NCBI GenBank assembly: GCA_010356995.1 | Contig: ML996690.1 | Coordinates: 1,481,813-1,545,812 of the forward strand | Origin: Trichodelitschia bisporula | Taxonomy: Eukaryota > Ascomycota > Dothideomycetes > Phaeotrichales > Phaeotrichaceae | Length of the DNA stretch: 64,000 nucleotides | Direction of reading: 5' to 3' | Part shown: positions 23,452 to 35,419 of the stretch, piece after piece | Position numbering within the stretch: position 1 is the stretch's first letter | Layout: each line of letters opens with the position of its first letter | The notes under the pieces: generated by a model | Told to the model about the DNA's origin: nothing | Seen by the model: only the letters and a program-made list of their open reading frames with translations | The model's database searches: none | Program-made: the position numbers and the translations under genes

Positions 23452-24231
23452 TCAAGCGGGTTTCCCGCGATTCCCTTCCCCACCCTTCACGGTGCCCATA
23501 TCCGCCGGCTTCGCACCGATCACCTCGGGGAAGTTGAAGGGTTTCGACAGACCACCCTTGAGCGCCTTCCACACCCCATAATCCCGGCGGTTCATCCAAG
23601 TCAGCGGACCGACCCACGGCTGCACATTCCAGCGCAGCTCAAGCGTCGCATTCTCCCGCTTCGCGATCAAGCCCGTGTGATCGGTAATCTGGTATTTGGG
23701 CTTCTGGTTTGACAGCTTAATGATGCCTGGGCGCTTGGAACGCGAGTAGCTCGGCGAGGAAGTGCGCACGCGCTTGCCGTTCTTCAGGGGTGCGGGATGC
23801 GGGTGGATGTACTGGTTCTGGTGCCAGGGGGCAAGCGCGGAGGGGAGGATAGCGTCCCAGACGATGGCCTGGGTAGGAGGCTCAGAGGCCTTGGAGGACG
23901 GGTATGTAGCGACGATGTAGAGGAAGACCTGCTTGGTGTTCCAGTTGAAGAGGGAGGAGATGTCGGCGTCAAGGTCGAAGCGGACGTGCGCATATTCCTC
24001 GCGCTTGACGCTGTAGTAGTGCGGACGACCCTTTGCCCTGCAGTGAGTTAGCTATGAAGACCCGGCTTCATGAGGAGGAGAAACGGACACTTGTACGTTG
24101 CGCAGTTTTAGGCTGGCTGAGGGTGCTTGTGGAGAGGTGAAGGCGGAGAGGGCGATGATGACGGCGACAACAGTCGCAACGGTCGTAAAGAACCCGAAGA
24201 CATTTTGTATACGCACAGTTGCGGAGTGCAT
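23452..24231 (-). CDS. SPC3: Signal peptidase complex subunit 3
   Basis: Essential ER membrane subunit of signal peptidase. Exons are 24089-24231 and 23452-24037, giving 242 residues. One N-terminal membrane anchor is visible (about 12-32, FGFFTTVATVVAVIIALSAF). The lumenal domain follows: GRPHYYSVKREEYAHVRFDLD, then LFNWNTKQVFLYIVATYPS and IVWD. The intron (51 nt) uses an unusual donor GTCCGT, with a GCTAACTC branch and GCAG end. Other donors here break the frame. A C-terminal insert of about 40 basic residues (near KRVRTSSPSYSRSKRP) makes it longer than the yeast protein. Confidence 0.88.
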
Positions 24232-24516
24232 GGTGGAGTATATGGGCACCGACGAGCGCAACCTTTGTGATGGTTGGGTGCAAGGTCGCTATGTTCTTCG
24301 CGACGCGGCTTTGGTGATGGTGACCACCTGTCCTTGCCTGTCACCTGTGGAGTTTCGACCTGGTCCAGGCTGTGATTGGACAATCTGGGGAGGATAGCGG
24401 GTGTATCTTAACCACCAAGCTAGCCGCCTCTAGCTACTTTAACTCTTATGTCAGCATTGTGGCGCTCTCCCAAAGCAGGCCTTGCCAGGCACAGTGAGGG
24501 GTGGTGGGGCAGGGGG

Positions 24517-24617
24517 CCAAGGGCTATGGTCCTTGAAAAGTTATGTCATCCCAAGTGCACAAGACCTCTACCAAAATCCGGAGGGGGCAGGGCATGACTT
24601 TTTCAGGCTGCCCTTGG
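24517..24617. repeat. Short palindromic MITE-like element, copy 2
   Basis: About 101 bp with matching ends: CCAAGGGC on the left (24517-24524) and GCCCTTGG on the right (24610-24617). The ends continue inward as TGAAAAGTTATGTCATCCC and, inverted, TGAAAAAGTCATGCCC. It lies between SPC3 and LYS9, about 210 bp before the LYS9 start. Confidence 0.6.
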
Positions 24618-24689
24618 GCGACGCCAGCGAAATCGGAGGCAGATCTTCCCGCGGTGACCCTGACAGAGCCTGAAAAAATTAAACGGAGG

Positions 24690-24695
24690 TGACTC
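24690..24695 (+). promoter_or_regulatory. TGACTC box, candidate Gcn4/CPC1 site for LYS9
   Basis: TGACTC located 131 bp before the LYS9 start codon. Same motif as upstream of LEU4 and LYS1. Confidence 0.4.
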
Positions 24696-24825
24696 GAAAA
24701 AGGTTATCGCGGGGTAGTCCTACATACTAATAGCCTCCCGTCTTCAACCGTGAAGAGACCAATTCCCCCCGCTCCTCGCCTTACCTCTACCTCAATTCCC
24801 TCTACCTCATACTCCAGCCTCAAAC

Positions 24826-26213
24826 ATGCCGTCCGCTCTCCTCCTCGGCTCCGGCTTCGTCGCCACACCCACCGTTGAAATCCTATCCAATGCTGGCGTC
24901 AAGGTTACCGTCGCTTGCCGCACTCTCGCGAAGGCCAGCGCCATGAGCGCCAGTTTCGAGAATGCGACGCCCTTCGCCCTCGATGTTAACAATACCCCCG
25001 CTCTCGAAGCCGCCGTCGCCGCACATGACGTCGTCATCAGCCTCATTCCCTACACCTACCACGCCGCCGTCATCAAGGCTGCCATCAAGGCCAAGAAGCA
25101 TGTCGTTACAACGAGCTACGTGTCACCGGCGATGAAGGAGCTGGATGCGGCGGCCAAGGAAGCGGGTATCACAGTCATGAACGAGATTGGCCTCGACCCG
25201 GGCATCGACCACCTCTACGCCGTCAAGACCATCCACGAGGTTCACGCCGCTGGTGGCAAGATCACGTCGTTCATCTCCATGTGCGGCGGTCTGCCAGCAC
25301 CGGAGTGCTCAGACAACCCGCTTGGGTACAAGTTCAGCTGGAGCAGCCGTGGCGTGCTGTTGGCGCTCAAGAACAGCGCACGCTTCTGGCAGGACGGCAA
25401 GGTGGTCGATGTGGCGAGCGCCGACCTGATGGGCACGGCAAAGCCTTTCCACACCGGCTTCCAGGGCTACTCCTTTGTCTGCTACCCTAACCGCGACTCG
25501 ACGCCATACAAGGAACTCTATGGCATCCCCGAGTGCCAGACTGTCATTCGCGGCACTCTGCGCTACGCTGGCTTCCCGGAATTTGTCAAGGTGCTCGTGG
25601 ATGTGGGCTTCTTGGCTGACGACGAGCGTGATTTCCTCAAGGATGCCAGCCCGCTGTCCTGGCGCGAGGCTACCTCCAAGGTGCTGGGGACAGCCGGGAC
25701 GAGTGAGGAGGAGCTGATTGCGGCCATTGAGTCCAAGGCAACGTTCCAAGGTGTGTATCGCCTATTAATTATTTTCGCATCTAACGCCATGTAGACAGCG
25801 CAGAGAAGGACCGCATTGTGGCCGGCCTCCGCTGGATTGGGCTCTTCAGTGACACCCCGGTCCAGAAGCGCGGCACACCGCTTGACACGCTCTGCGCAGA
25901 ACTCGAGGCGAAGATGGCGTACGGCCCTGGTGAGCGTGACCTCGTCATGCTGCAGCACCGCTTCGACATTGAGCATGCCGACGGGCGCAAGGAGACGCGC
26001 ACGAGCACTCTGTGCGCTAACGGCGAACCCACCGGCTACTCGGCCATGGCGAAGACGGTGGGCGTGCCGTGTGGTGTGGCGACGCTTATGGTGCTGGATG
26101 GGCGGATTTCGCGGCGCGGTGTGCTGGCACCGCACGACATGGAGCTTGCAGGACCGATTATGGACGAGCTGAGGGAAAAGTATGACATTCAATTGATTGA
26201 GAAGACCATCTGA
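24826..26213 (+). CDS. LYS9: Saccharopine reductase (NADP+, glutamate-forming)
   Basis: Penultimate step of the alpha-aminoadipate pathway, joining aminoadipate semialdehyde and glutamate to saccharopine. Exons are 24826-25750 and 25795-26213, giving 447 residues (446 in yeast). The N-terminal Rossmann motif is LLLGSGFVATPTVEIL. Other family blocks are VVTTSYVSPAMKELD, NEIGLDPGIDHL, MCGGLPAPECSDNPLGYKFSW and GVPCGVATLMVLDG. The 44-nt intron (GTGTGT to GTAG) joins TFQ to DSAEKDR. The gene for the next enzyme in the pathway, LYS1, lies 3.5 kb downstream on the other strand with only CFD1 between them. Confidence 0.95.
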
Positions 26214-26565
26214 GAGTCAGGTTCAAGAGGCGCAATAGCAAAAATGCGTGTACGAGTGTCATGCGCTTCATAGATAGGAATTGTTTATGATTCCGGGACG
26301 AGCAACTGCGGGGATGTGCCTGACAAGGCTGCGCCATAGCCTTGCCCACTCGAACGGCAAGTGGCTCCCCACATGTGGCTGAGTGACCCCCAACTGTTGG
26401 CGGCAGGAATGGGGGAACGGTGAGGAAAGCGTATTACTGTATGTCGGGAACCTGCGGTCATTCTCGGTAGGGTGTTGCCGCCTGTCGCTGTGTACCGTAT
26501 GGCAGGCGTGTACCTCCATCCCAGGTTCTGAGGGGGTGCGTGGAATGGACCTCCCCGTCGCTTCC

Positions 26566-26748
26566 ACTCCTCCTCCAACGCCTTCCAATTCCCCTTCAAC
26601 GCCTTCCGATCCCCCTCCAACACCTTCCAACCCTCCTCTAACCCTCCTCCAACGCCTTCCGCTCCCTCTCCAACGCCTTCCGCTCCCTCTCCAACGCCTT
26701 CCGCTCCCTCTCCCACGCCTTCCACTCCCCCTTCAACGCCTTCCCTCC
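26566..26748 (+). repeat. Pyrimidine-rich minisatellite, about 21-bp unit
   Basis: Tandem units of the type CCTTCCGCTCCCTCTCCAACG, best preserved between about 26655 and 26720 and degenerating on both sides. It creates Pro/Ser- or Glu/Gly-rich open frames that are not credible genes. Confidence 0.75.
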
Positions 26749-27414
26749 GGCATGCTGCGCCTATCCCCACCAACACCCTCCCCGGAGGTAGGCCTGGGGC
26801 AGAGCACAGTATCTTGGCAAACATACCACAGATACTTAAGAAGCACATTCTGCCCTGGAGCTAGATTCCTCATCGCAGTCCGCACCACTTCGCCATGTGC
26901 TCCTGAGCGCTGTCAAGGTTTGCTTCCACCGTCTCTTCTCTGTGTCGTCAATAACACTTCAGATCTTCTCCCGTCCCCGAGTTCCTCTCAGCCACCACTG
27001 CCGCCGCCGACCCGAGAGCCTTCACCTCCGCCTGCTGTCGCACGTCATCCGGGCCATACATCATACGACGTTCACGTTCGAGCCGGGCGAGTTTGATGGA
27101 GTCACGCGGCGCAATGTCGATCCATACCTGAAAGAATGCCAGTTGTCTGTTATTGGCGCAATTGGCTTGTTCGGTTCAGACCGACTCTCAACAAAGAAGG
27201 GAGAATGCAGATGGCGAAGTGCTTGATGTAGCAGCAATCAAGAAGAAGATGGTAGGGTCAGCAGCTCAATGGCTCTCACGACTGCTGTCTGCGATATCCG
27301 ATGACCTGGAGCACTACAAACGGTCATGGGCAACACATTCGACGAGCCTCAGCCGCCGTGGTCTCTTCGCCAGTGACTCGAGGGTCCCGCACCGGCTACC
27401 TGTTCAGTCCGTAG

Positions 27415-27522
27415 GAGCGCTTGGGGGCCGACTGGTATTTAGCCTGGTCTGGCCCTACTGAGTTTGATTTTCTCCTCAACCCGCACTCCACACTCCAAGG
27501 TTGGTTTTTGTTCGTTGTAGGG
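27415..27522 (+). repeat. 108-bp direct repeat, copy 1
   Basis: From GAGCGCTTGGG to TTGTTCGTTGTAGG. It shares TGGTATTTAGCC, TTTGATTTTCTCCTCAA and TTGGTTTTTGTTCGTTGTAGG with copy 2. Confidence 0.7.
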
Positions 27523-27939
27523 TGTTGCATACGCTAACGAGCTCAGATGAACGCGACAATGGATTCTCACTCCCCCACCCACAGCCAGTCCGCATCGTAA
27601 GTCCCCACAATTCTCCCAACCACCGAAGAAGATTATTTTATTTCTTCGTTGTGGGATGTTACGTTGACGATTGCGGTAGAACCCGGAAACCGCCGTGGTG
27701 CTCTACGGAGGCCCGAAGGGGGTTGGCAATAGTCCCGTAACTGGGGCCAATGCCACCCCACTCGGGTCTCCGGACTCGGACCAGGCCCGCCAGCGTGCCC
27801 GGGCCCGTCGGGCCTGTCGGGCCAACCCGCCGCACACACCCCGCCCGCGCGACCTACCCCGCCCGGGGAACCCGCCCTCCCCGTACTACCCGCCGCACCC
27901 GGCCCGGTTGTGCTACCCGCCGCAGTCGCGCGACATAGA

Positions 27940-28047
27940 GAGCGCTTGGGCGCCGGCTGGTATTTAGCCCGGTCAGGCCCCATAGACGTTTGATTTTCTC
28001 CTCAAACCACACTCCTCACACTACCGTTGGTTTTTGTTCGTTGTAGG
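27940..28047 (+). repeat. 108-bp direct repeat, copy 2
   Basis: Same length and orientation as 27415-27522, offset by 525 bp. It differs at scattered positions, so the duplication is not recent. Confidence 0.7.
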
Positions 28048-28551
28048 GGGGGGCGGCGGAGCAGGCGCGGCGAGCGGCGGTGGTTGAGGAGGCGCGGCGG
28101 GCGCGGAACAGGCGGCGGCAGGAGGGCAGGCGGAGGGCGGCTGAATGGCGGCGGGCCGGGGGGTGGGGGGAACATTTACGTTTTCACTTCGGCCAAATCC
28201 GCCGCACCCGCCATACCCGCCCTGGGAGCCGAGCCCGCGCTACCCGCCCCCCCAGCACTACCCGACTCCCCCGCCATACTCTCGCTCCCCGCCGGGCCAA
28301 CGCAACGCGCCCACCGGGCGGGAACCAGGTGGGCCGGCGACTAGGGATCGGGTTATTATTAACAATTATACGGAGTAATTATTACACGTCTTAGCATGTT
28401 TCTTTTTTTTTGTATATTAGTAAAGTAAAGTCTGGCGGTACCGCTACAATGGTTAAAGCCCCGTTTTATGAACACCCCTAAGCCTGACTGAAACTCCATC
28501 GCCCGAACCGCCATCCGTGCACTACATACCTAAATCGGCCCAGCTACAACC

Positions 28552-29517
28552 ATGACCCTCTCTTCCGCGCGCCACATCCTTCTCATCCTGTCCGGCAAAG
28601 GCGGCGTCGGCAAATCCTCCGTGACAACGCAGCTGGCACTCACCCTCAGCGCGCAAGGCCACGCCGTAGGCGTCCTCGACCTCGATCTCACAGGCCCGAA
28701 CATCCCGCGCTTCTTCGGCATCGAGGACGCGCGCGTCACACAGGCTCCCGGCGGGCTTGTGCCCGTCACAGTTCACGAAGGCTCCACTGCGGAAGATGGC
28801 GGACAGTCGCGCGGCCCGCTGTACTGCATGTCCCTCGGCTTCATCCTCGCGACGCGCAGCACAGCGGTCATATGGCGCGGCCCCAAGAAAACGGCCATGG
28901 TGCGCCAGTTCCTGCTGCAGACGCTGTGGCCGCCACTCGACTACCTGCTCATCGACACGCCGCCGGGGACGTCGGACGAGCACATTTCGCTCGTGGAGAC
29001 GCTGCTGCTGAACATGCCTGCTGCGACGGGGACGGGGACGGGGACGCCAAGTATTGCGTCTGCGGTGCTGGTTACTACGCCGCAGGCGGTTTCGACGGCG
29101 GATGTGCGCAAGGAACTTAATTTTTGCCGGAAGACGGGCCTAGTGGTGCGCGGGGTGGTGGAGAATATGGCGGGGTTTGTGTGTCCGCATTGCATGGAGT
29201 GTACGAATGTGTTTTCTAAGGGGGGGGGGCAGGTTATGGCGCAGGAGTTTGGGGTACCTTTCCTTGGGAGTGTGCCGCTCGATCCTGCGTGGGTTAGGCT
29301 CGTTGAGGAGGGGAAGACGCCGGTATATCCCAAGGGGACGGTTGTTGCGGGCGTGGATGTAGGGCAGGAGGGCGGGACTGCAGTGGAGCCGGAGGCGGAG
29401 GCGCAGACCGAGAGTAAAGATCCTGGGCTGCTGGTGGAGAAGTACACTCATTGCTCGCTGTTTCCGCTCTTTGACGGAATAGCGAAGACGGTCAGCTCGG
29501 CCATGGAGGCTGAGTGA
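28552..29517 (+). CDS. CFD1: Cytosolic Fe-S cluster assembly NTPase Cfd1/Nubp2
   Basis: Scaffold NTPase of the CIA pathway; partner of Nbp35. Intronless, 321 residues. The deviant Walker A is [10 protein letters not shown] (residues 14-23), with [19 protein letters not shown] and [13 protein letters not shown] following. The cluster-binding CxxC is CPHCMEC, within [11 protein letters not shown]. It lacks the N-terminal four-Cys region, which separates it from Nbp35. There is a small Thr/Gly repeat (ATGTGTGTP) from an ACGGGG hexamer array at about 29028-29047. The 3' third is less GC-balanced and G-rich. Convergent with LYS1; NBP35 lies 1.9 kb downstream. Confidence 0.95.
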   Translation: MTLSSARHILLILSGKGGVGKSSVTTQLALTLSAQGHAVGVLDLDLTGPNIPRFFGIEDARVTQAPGGLVPVTVHEGSTAEDGGQSRGPLYCMSLGFILATRSTAVIWRGPKKTAMVRQFLLQTLWPPLDYLLIDTPPGTSDEHISLVETLLLNMPAATGTGTGTPSIASAVLVTTPQAVSTADVRKELNFCRKTGLVVRGVVENMAGFVCPHCMECTNVFSKGGGQVMAQEFGVPFLGSVPLDPAWVRLVEEGKTPVYPKGTVVAGVDVGQEGGTAVEPEAEAQTESKDPGLLVEKYTHCSLFPLFDGIAKTVSSAMEAE

Positions 29518-29704
29518 GCTCCTTTCTGATTAGACGAGGCAAGCGCGGCGTTGCGGTTTCTTAGACTTTTACCACGCAAGTGGAATACTTGGCTAACATA
29601 GCACTTGAGATCAAGGCAAAATACGGCCATCGTGTGACGCTGTTCCTCTAGAAGTGCTCTACCAAAAGACGAAACTTTTTAATCCCGGCTCACTCAACGT
29701 CCGC

Positions 29705-30975
<1,271 letters not shown>

Positions 30976-31089
30976 GGTGAAGGGGAATTGGCGGGGCTTT
31001 GGAGAGCGGAAGAGTTCCAATTGCAGTCTTTTGGAGAGATAGGAAGCAATGATAGGACTTGTCGGCGGTATGAAGGATGTGGAGAGGTA

Positions 31090-31095
31090 TGACTC
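31090..31095 (-). promoter_or_regulatory. TGACTC box, candidate Gcn4/CPC1 site for LYS1
   Basis: TGACTC on the plus strand, 115 bp upstream of the minus-strand LYS1 start. It lies in the promoter shared with NBP35, so it could influence both genes. Confidence 0.4.
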
Positions 31096-31385
31096 TTTTC
31101 TTCCTGTCGCGTCACTGCAGGAGAAAACTTTAGACGAGGGGAACAAGGATAACGATACACGTATTTTTTTATTGATTGGAGATGCCGAGTGGAGAGAAGG
31201 AGTGCGTTAGAGAGGGATTAGCTCAATTTTACCCCGCCATTCTTCGTCGGGGTGGGGGTTGGCGGGAAGGCTAAAAAGTGTATGACAAATGGCCCCTCCA
31301 TAAACATCCTCCCCACCATCACAACGACAAAAATGCCTCCCATCTCACCACTCCACCATCACCCCACTATCCTCCGCCGGCTATC

Positions 31386-32474
31386 ATGTCCACCTCCACC
31401 TCCACCCTCATAGCTTCAACCCAGTCCGAACCTCTCCAAGCTGTCCTCCGCGCCCCCCTCCAAGCCGCACCCGAACTCGTCGCCCCCGAGCCCGAACACT
31501 GTCCCGGCCCTGAGTCCGAACAAGCAGGCAAAGGCGATGCCTGTGATGGCTGTCCAAATCAGCAAATCTGCGCATCTGCGCCCAAGGGCCCTGATCCGGA
31601 TATCCCTATCATAACCGAGCGCCTCGCTGGCGTGCGACATAAACTCCTGGTGCTGAGTGGCAAGGGTGGCGTCGGGAAGAGCACATTCAGCGCACTGCTG
31701 GCCCAGGCCTTTTCGTCACCCCCTCGGGCGGCAAATGGGGAGCAGCCATCTGCCTCGGCACCGGCGCCCACAGTTGGTCTCATGGACACGGACCTCTGCG
31801 GGCCCAGCATCCCGCGCATGGTACTCGGACCGGACGCAGCGAAGACCTCCATCCACACCACAGCCTCAGGATGGAGCCCAGTATGGGCATCCGACACGCT
31901 CGCCCTGATGAGCATCCAATTCATGCTGCCAGACCAGGACGCAGCCGTCATCTGGCGCGGGCCGAAGAAAAACGGGTTGATCAAGCGCTTCCTCAAGGAC
32001 GTCGAATGGGGCGACCTGGACCTGCTGGTCGTGGACACGCCGCCCGGCACCAGCGACGAGCACCTGAGCGTCAACTCCTTCCTGACCGCCAGCGGCGTCG
32101 ACGGCGCTGTCCTCGTCACCACGCCGCAGGAGGTGGCGCTGCTGGACGTGCGCCGCGAACTCGACTTTTGCCGCAAGGCGGGCATCCGCGTGCTCGGCGT
32201 TGTCGAGAACATGGCGGGTTTTGTGTGTCCCAATTGCCGCGGCGAGAGCGAAATCTTTCGCGCGTCGACGGGTGGAGCGAAGCGCTTCTGCGAAGTCGAG
32301 AATGTGCCTTTCCTCGGTTCGGTGCCGCTCGATCCGCGCATTGGAATGGCGTGCGATTTTGGCGAGAGCTTCCTCGATGCCTTTCCGGAGAGTCCGGCCG
32401 CGCAGAGGGTCGAAGATGTGGTGAGGCAGCTGAGGGAGACTATCGGTCTTGAGGCACGGGTTGCGAATCCGTGA
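31386..32474 (+). CDS. NBP35: Cytosolic Fe-S cluster assembly NTPase Nbp35/Nubp1
   Basis: Binds a stable N-terminal 4Fe-4S cluster and forms the CIA scaffold with Cfd1. Intronless, 362 residues from the chosen ATG; an upstream in-frame ATG at 31278 would add a His/Pro-rich leader not seen in the family. The N-terminal ferredoxin-like cysteines are C39, C53, C56 and C62 (CX13CX2CX5C). The Walker A is [10 protein letters not shown] (91-100). Then come [34 protein letters not shown] and the bridging CxxC in CPNC. Sequence and gene order together make the assignment secure. Confidence 0.95.
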   Translation: MSTSTSTLIASTQSEPLQAVLRAPLQAAPELVAPEPEHCPGPESEQAGKGDACDGCPNQQICASAPKGPDPDIPIITERLAGVRHKLLVLSGKGGVGKSTFSALLAQAFSSPPRAANGEQPSASAPAPTVGLMDTDLCGPSIPRMVLGPDAAKTSIHTTASGWSPVWASDTLALMSIQFMLPDQDAAVIWRGPKKNGLIKRFLKDVEWGDLDLLVVDTPPGTSDEHLSVNSFLTASGVDGAVLVTTPQEVALLDVRRELDFCRKAGIRVLGVVENMAGFVCPNCRGESEIFRASTGGAKRFCEVENVPFLGSVPLDPRIGMACDFGESFLDAFPESPAAQRVEDVVRQLRETIGLEARVANP

Positions 32475-32696
32475 GCGACTCCCTGCTCGCTTGTCTTTTC
32501 ATGGCATAAGGCATGGTTGGCGTTAGGTAACGTGCATAACGCAGATCAATAACTATACATGAGTGTCATCACGTATTGCGTCTTTTCATGAAGATCAAAA
32601 ACTCTCAATCACACGTGCTGCTGCTTTCCTATTCTTCATCGCTGCTTAACAAGTTCGTCAAATTTCTCCGCCTTGCTGCAAGTTGATATTGTTATC

Positions 32697-33713
32697 TTAG
32701 CTGACATCCCATCGCATAATCGCTCCGTGGATCGTTGCCGCCATTAGATGCTTGCCGTCTGGCGAGAATTTTATGGCTCTCATATGTTTCCAATTTCCTT
32801 TGAGCGTCTGCTACGCCTTTCCCGAGCCGGTATCCCATAGCCTGACCGTTCCAAAATGCCCTCCCCACGCCAGCTGCTTGCCGTTTGGTGAGAAGGCTAG
32901 TTTGCAACCATGCGAATCGATCTCAAACGTCTGTAGCAGGCGTCCCGAGTCCATGTTCCATAGCTTGACCGTCCGATCATACGATGCCGACGCGAGCTTT
33001 TTACTGTCCGGCGAAAATGCTACGTAGGCGACCCGATTTGAATGGCCCTCGAGCGTCTGTAGCTCCTTTCCTGAGTCGGTATCCCATAGCTTGACCGTCT
33101 CGCCGCTCGCCAACGCTAGCTGCTTGTCGTCCGGCGAAAAGGCTACTGATACGTCAAAAGCTGGGTTTACATGGCCCAGGAGCGTGTGTATTAACATCCC
33201 TGAAGCAACGTCCCATAGTTTAACCGTTCTATCGTCCGATGCCGAGACCAGCTTGCCGTCTTGCGAGAAAGCCATCAGATTCACTCCATCTGAATGGCCC
33301 CTAAGCGTCTGCAGTAACTGCCCCGAATCGGCGTCCCATATCTTAGGGGCTTCTTGACCCCGCTCTACCGATGCCAGCTGCTTGCCGTCTGGTGTTAAGG
33401 CTACGGCCCAGGCTCCTCTGGGATGGCCCGTGACCGTCCGTAGCACCTTTCCCGAGCCGGTGTCCCGTAAACTAACCCGTCCTTCTCTATCTTCGGACGA
33501 TGCTGACACTAGCCGTTTGCCGTCTGACTAGAACGCTGCGTTCACGAGGTATCTGCCACGACGCGGATACCCCTCGAGCCACTGCAGTGTCCCCTTGGAG
33601 CTGGTGTCGGACAGCTCCAATGTTTCCTTGCCAGATAGCAACGGCAGTTGATCGTCGTCCGGCGGCAAGGCTACCGGGGTGATGTCATCCGTATTGCCCG
33701 AAGTGTAGGCCAT
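32697..33713 (-). pseudogene. Orphan WD40-repeat gene with two in-frame stops (array copy A)
   Basis: A 339-codon frame interrupted by TAG at 33528-33530, where a TTC-TCx-CCA (F-S-P) codon run is expected, and by TAG at 32811-32813, where the paralogue has Leu/Gln context. Around the stops the frame keeps six or more WD40 repeats ([19 protein letters not shown]). It ends MRWDVS, matching YRWDLS of copy B. The start resembles copy B too (DDITPVALPPDDD against DEITRVALPPDEE). Its upstream DNA is also homologous to that of copy B, so this is a tandem duplicate. It is probably a recent pseudogene; sequencing error at two sites is less likely. Confidence 0.75.
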
Positions 33714-33926
33714 TTTGTTTTCATGGAGGCAGTTCCTTCGCAGAGACGACTGGAGGGATGTTCAAGAAGGTGGAAGTGCTGGTGGTGGTGATGGTGGGGC
33801 AGGAGCTTGAGGATAGTTCATGGGCAAGGCTTGGGTGGGGTGGTTGGGCGAAATCATGTGGCACTGCCTTCGCATTCTCTATCACTGCCTACATCCGTAG
33901 AAAGCTTGTCAAATTTCCTCGCCTTC

Positions 33927-35018
33927 TTAGCTGAGGTCCCATCGGTAAATCGCCCCCTTTCTGGATACCGACAGTAGCTGCTTGCCGTCCGGCGAGAAGG
34001 TTACGGGATCGCCCTCAGCCAAGGCATCTTTCGAATCGGCCCGGAACCTCTGCAGCTCCTCTCCCGAACTGGCGTCCCATAATTGCAGAGTGAAGTTGTC
34101 CTTTCCCGATATCAGTTGCTTGCCGTCCGGCGAGAAGGCTATGTCATAGGCTCCTCCATCCGAAAGGGCCAGGAAAGACCGCAGCGCCTGCCCCGAGCTC
34201 GCATCCCATAATTTGAGAGTGGAATAGCTCGATCCCGACGCCAGCTGCCTGCCGTTTGGAGAAAACCTGACGGCCCCAAATGTATCCGTATAGCCCCGAA
34301 TTCTCCGTAGCGCCTTTCCCGAGTCGGTGTCCCACAACCTAATCACTGTTTCTTCATACGCTATTGACGCCAACTGTTTGCCGTCCGACGAGAAGGTTAC
34401 GGCTTGCACGAAATTTGAATGGCCCCTAAGCGTCCGTAATAGCTTCCCCGAACTAGGGTCCCATAGCTTAACCTTTTTATCACCCGATCCCGAGGCCAGC
34501 TGCTTGCTGTCTGGTGAGAATGTTACACTATAGACCGTGTCCGAATGGCCCTTAAACGTCCGCAGCGCTTTTCCAGAGCTGGCGTCCCATAGTATAGCAT
34601 TTTTATCGCCGAATCCCGACGCTAGCTGCTTGCCGTCTGGCGAGAACGCTATGCACCAGATCCAATTCGAATGGCTCTCAAGGCTCTGCAGTGCCTTTCC
34701 TGAGCCGGTATCCCACAACCTAACCACTTTTTCTCTCTCGCATATCAACGCTAGTTGTTTGCCGTCCGGCGAGAAGGCTGCGATGCGGATGGGTTTCGAA
34801 ACACCGTCGCGCAGCTGTAGCATCCCCTCGGAGTTGGCGTCCCATAGCCCAAGCCTTTCATCGCCCGATAACAGCGCGAGTTGACTGTCGTATGATGCCG
34901 ACGCAACTTGCTCGTCGTTCGATGCCAACATCAGTAGTTCCTCGTCCGGCGGCAAGGCTACCCGGGTGATCTCGTCCGGATCCTCAAACGTGTGGACCAT
35001 TTGTTTCCGCGTAGGCAT
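33927..35018 (-). CDS. Orphan WD40-repeat protein (array copy B)
   Basis: An intact 363-residue protein. After an N-terminal segment (MPTRKQMVHTFEDPDEITR) it consists almost only of WD40 blades. About eight WD dipeptides are seen (LGLWD, VRLWD, AILWD, VKLWD, IRLWD, LKLWD, LQLWD, YRWD), spaced about 41-45 residues. This would form one seven- or eight-bladed propeller. The repeats resemble the high-identity, fast-evolving WD40s of fungal NLRs ([15 protein letters not shown]). No NACHT domain is attached or found upstream. Function unknown; a free recognition propeller or a repeat reservoir are both possible. Its own promoter-like 5' region argues against a simple gene fragment. Confidence 0.75.
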   Translation of the reverse strand: MPTRKQMVHTFEDPDEITRVALPPDEELLMLASNDEQVASASYDSQLALLSGDERLGLWDANSEGMLQLRDGVSKPIRIAAFSPDGKQLALICEREKVVRLWDTGSGKALQSLESHSNWIWCIAFSPDGKQLASGFGDKNAILWDASSGKALRTFKGHSDTVYSVTFSPDSKQLASGSGDKKVKLWDPSSGKLLRTLRGHSNFVQAVTFSSDGKQLASIAYEETVIRLWDTDSGKALRRIRGYTDTFGAVRFSPNGRQLASGSSYSTLKLWDASSGQALRSFLALSDGGAYDIAFSPDGKQLISGKDNFTLQLWDASSGEELQRFRADSKDALAEGDPVTFSPDGKQLLSVSRKGAIYRWDLS

Positions 35019-35419
35019 TTTGCGTCTCAGAGAAAGTCGAATGAGTGTTAAAGAAGGTGGTAGTGGTGGAGCTGGGAACTTGAGAATAGTTCACAGGTGA
35101 GGGATGCGCGGGCTGTGCCGGGTAAGCGTCGTGTAAGTATGAGATGAGGCTAGGCCAAGTGTTCGTGAACCGCCGCCCTAAACAGTTGTGGCTGGGTCTT
35201 GCCTATATTCTGGTTGAGTAAGAAGCAGAGACTACTCTATCTGGGGAGGAGCCGACCAGGATTGTTCTTGCCTAGCCCTTGGGAGCGTAATTACGCGGCT
35301 TGCCTCATTCATGATGACCAGGAACCTTCGATCAAATGTGGCGCTGCTTTCCCATTCTCTATCGTTCTACGCTATCGTAACACGGCCATTCTGTTCCCGT
35401 TCCCGGAAACCAGAGGCAT

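Larger units (their letters stand above)
26749..28551. other. Repeat-rich region between LYS9 and CFD1
   Basis: No supported gene. It contains a 108-bp direct repeat pair and GC-rich low-complexity DNA (about 27760-27930 and 28050-28340) with CCCGCC-type motifs. A short A/T-rich stretch follows at 28355-28430. The LYS9 3' UTR lies further left. Confidence 0.5.
32612..35390. repeat. Tandem array of WD40 gene units
   Basis: Related junction sequences occur at about 32612, 33859 and 35336. Each has a GTGG/CTG...CATTCTCTATC...-type core, and the first two continue into AAATTT-CTCGCC before the next gene's end. This implies units of about 1.25 and 1.48 kb plus a remnant that abuts the phosphoglycerate mutase gene. 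Confidence 0.6.

Noticed and set aside
26285-27096. ORFs of 187 and 237 codons with Glu/Gly- or Pro/Ser-rich repeats
   Set aside because: Translations of the pyrimidine-rich minisatellite; no conserved sequence outside it.
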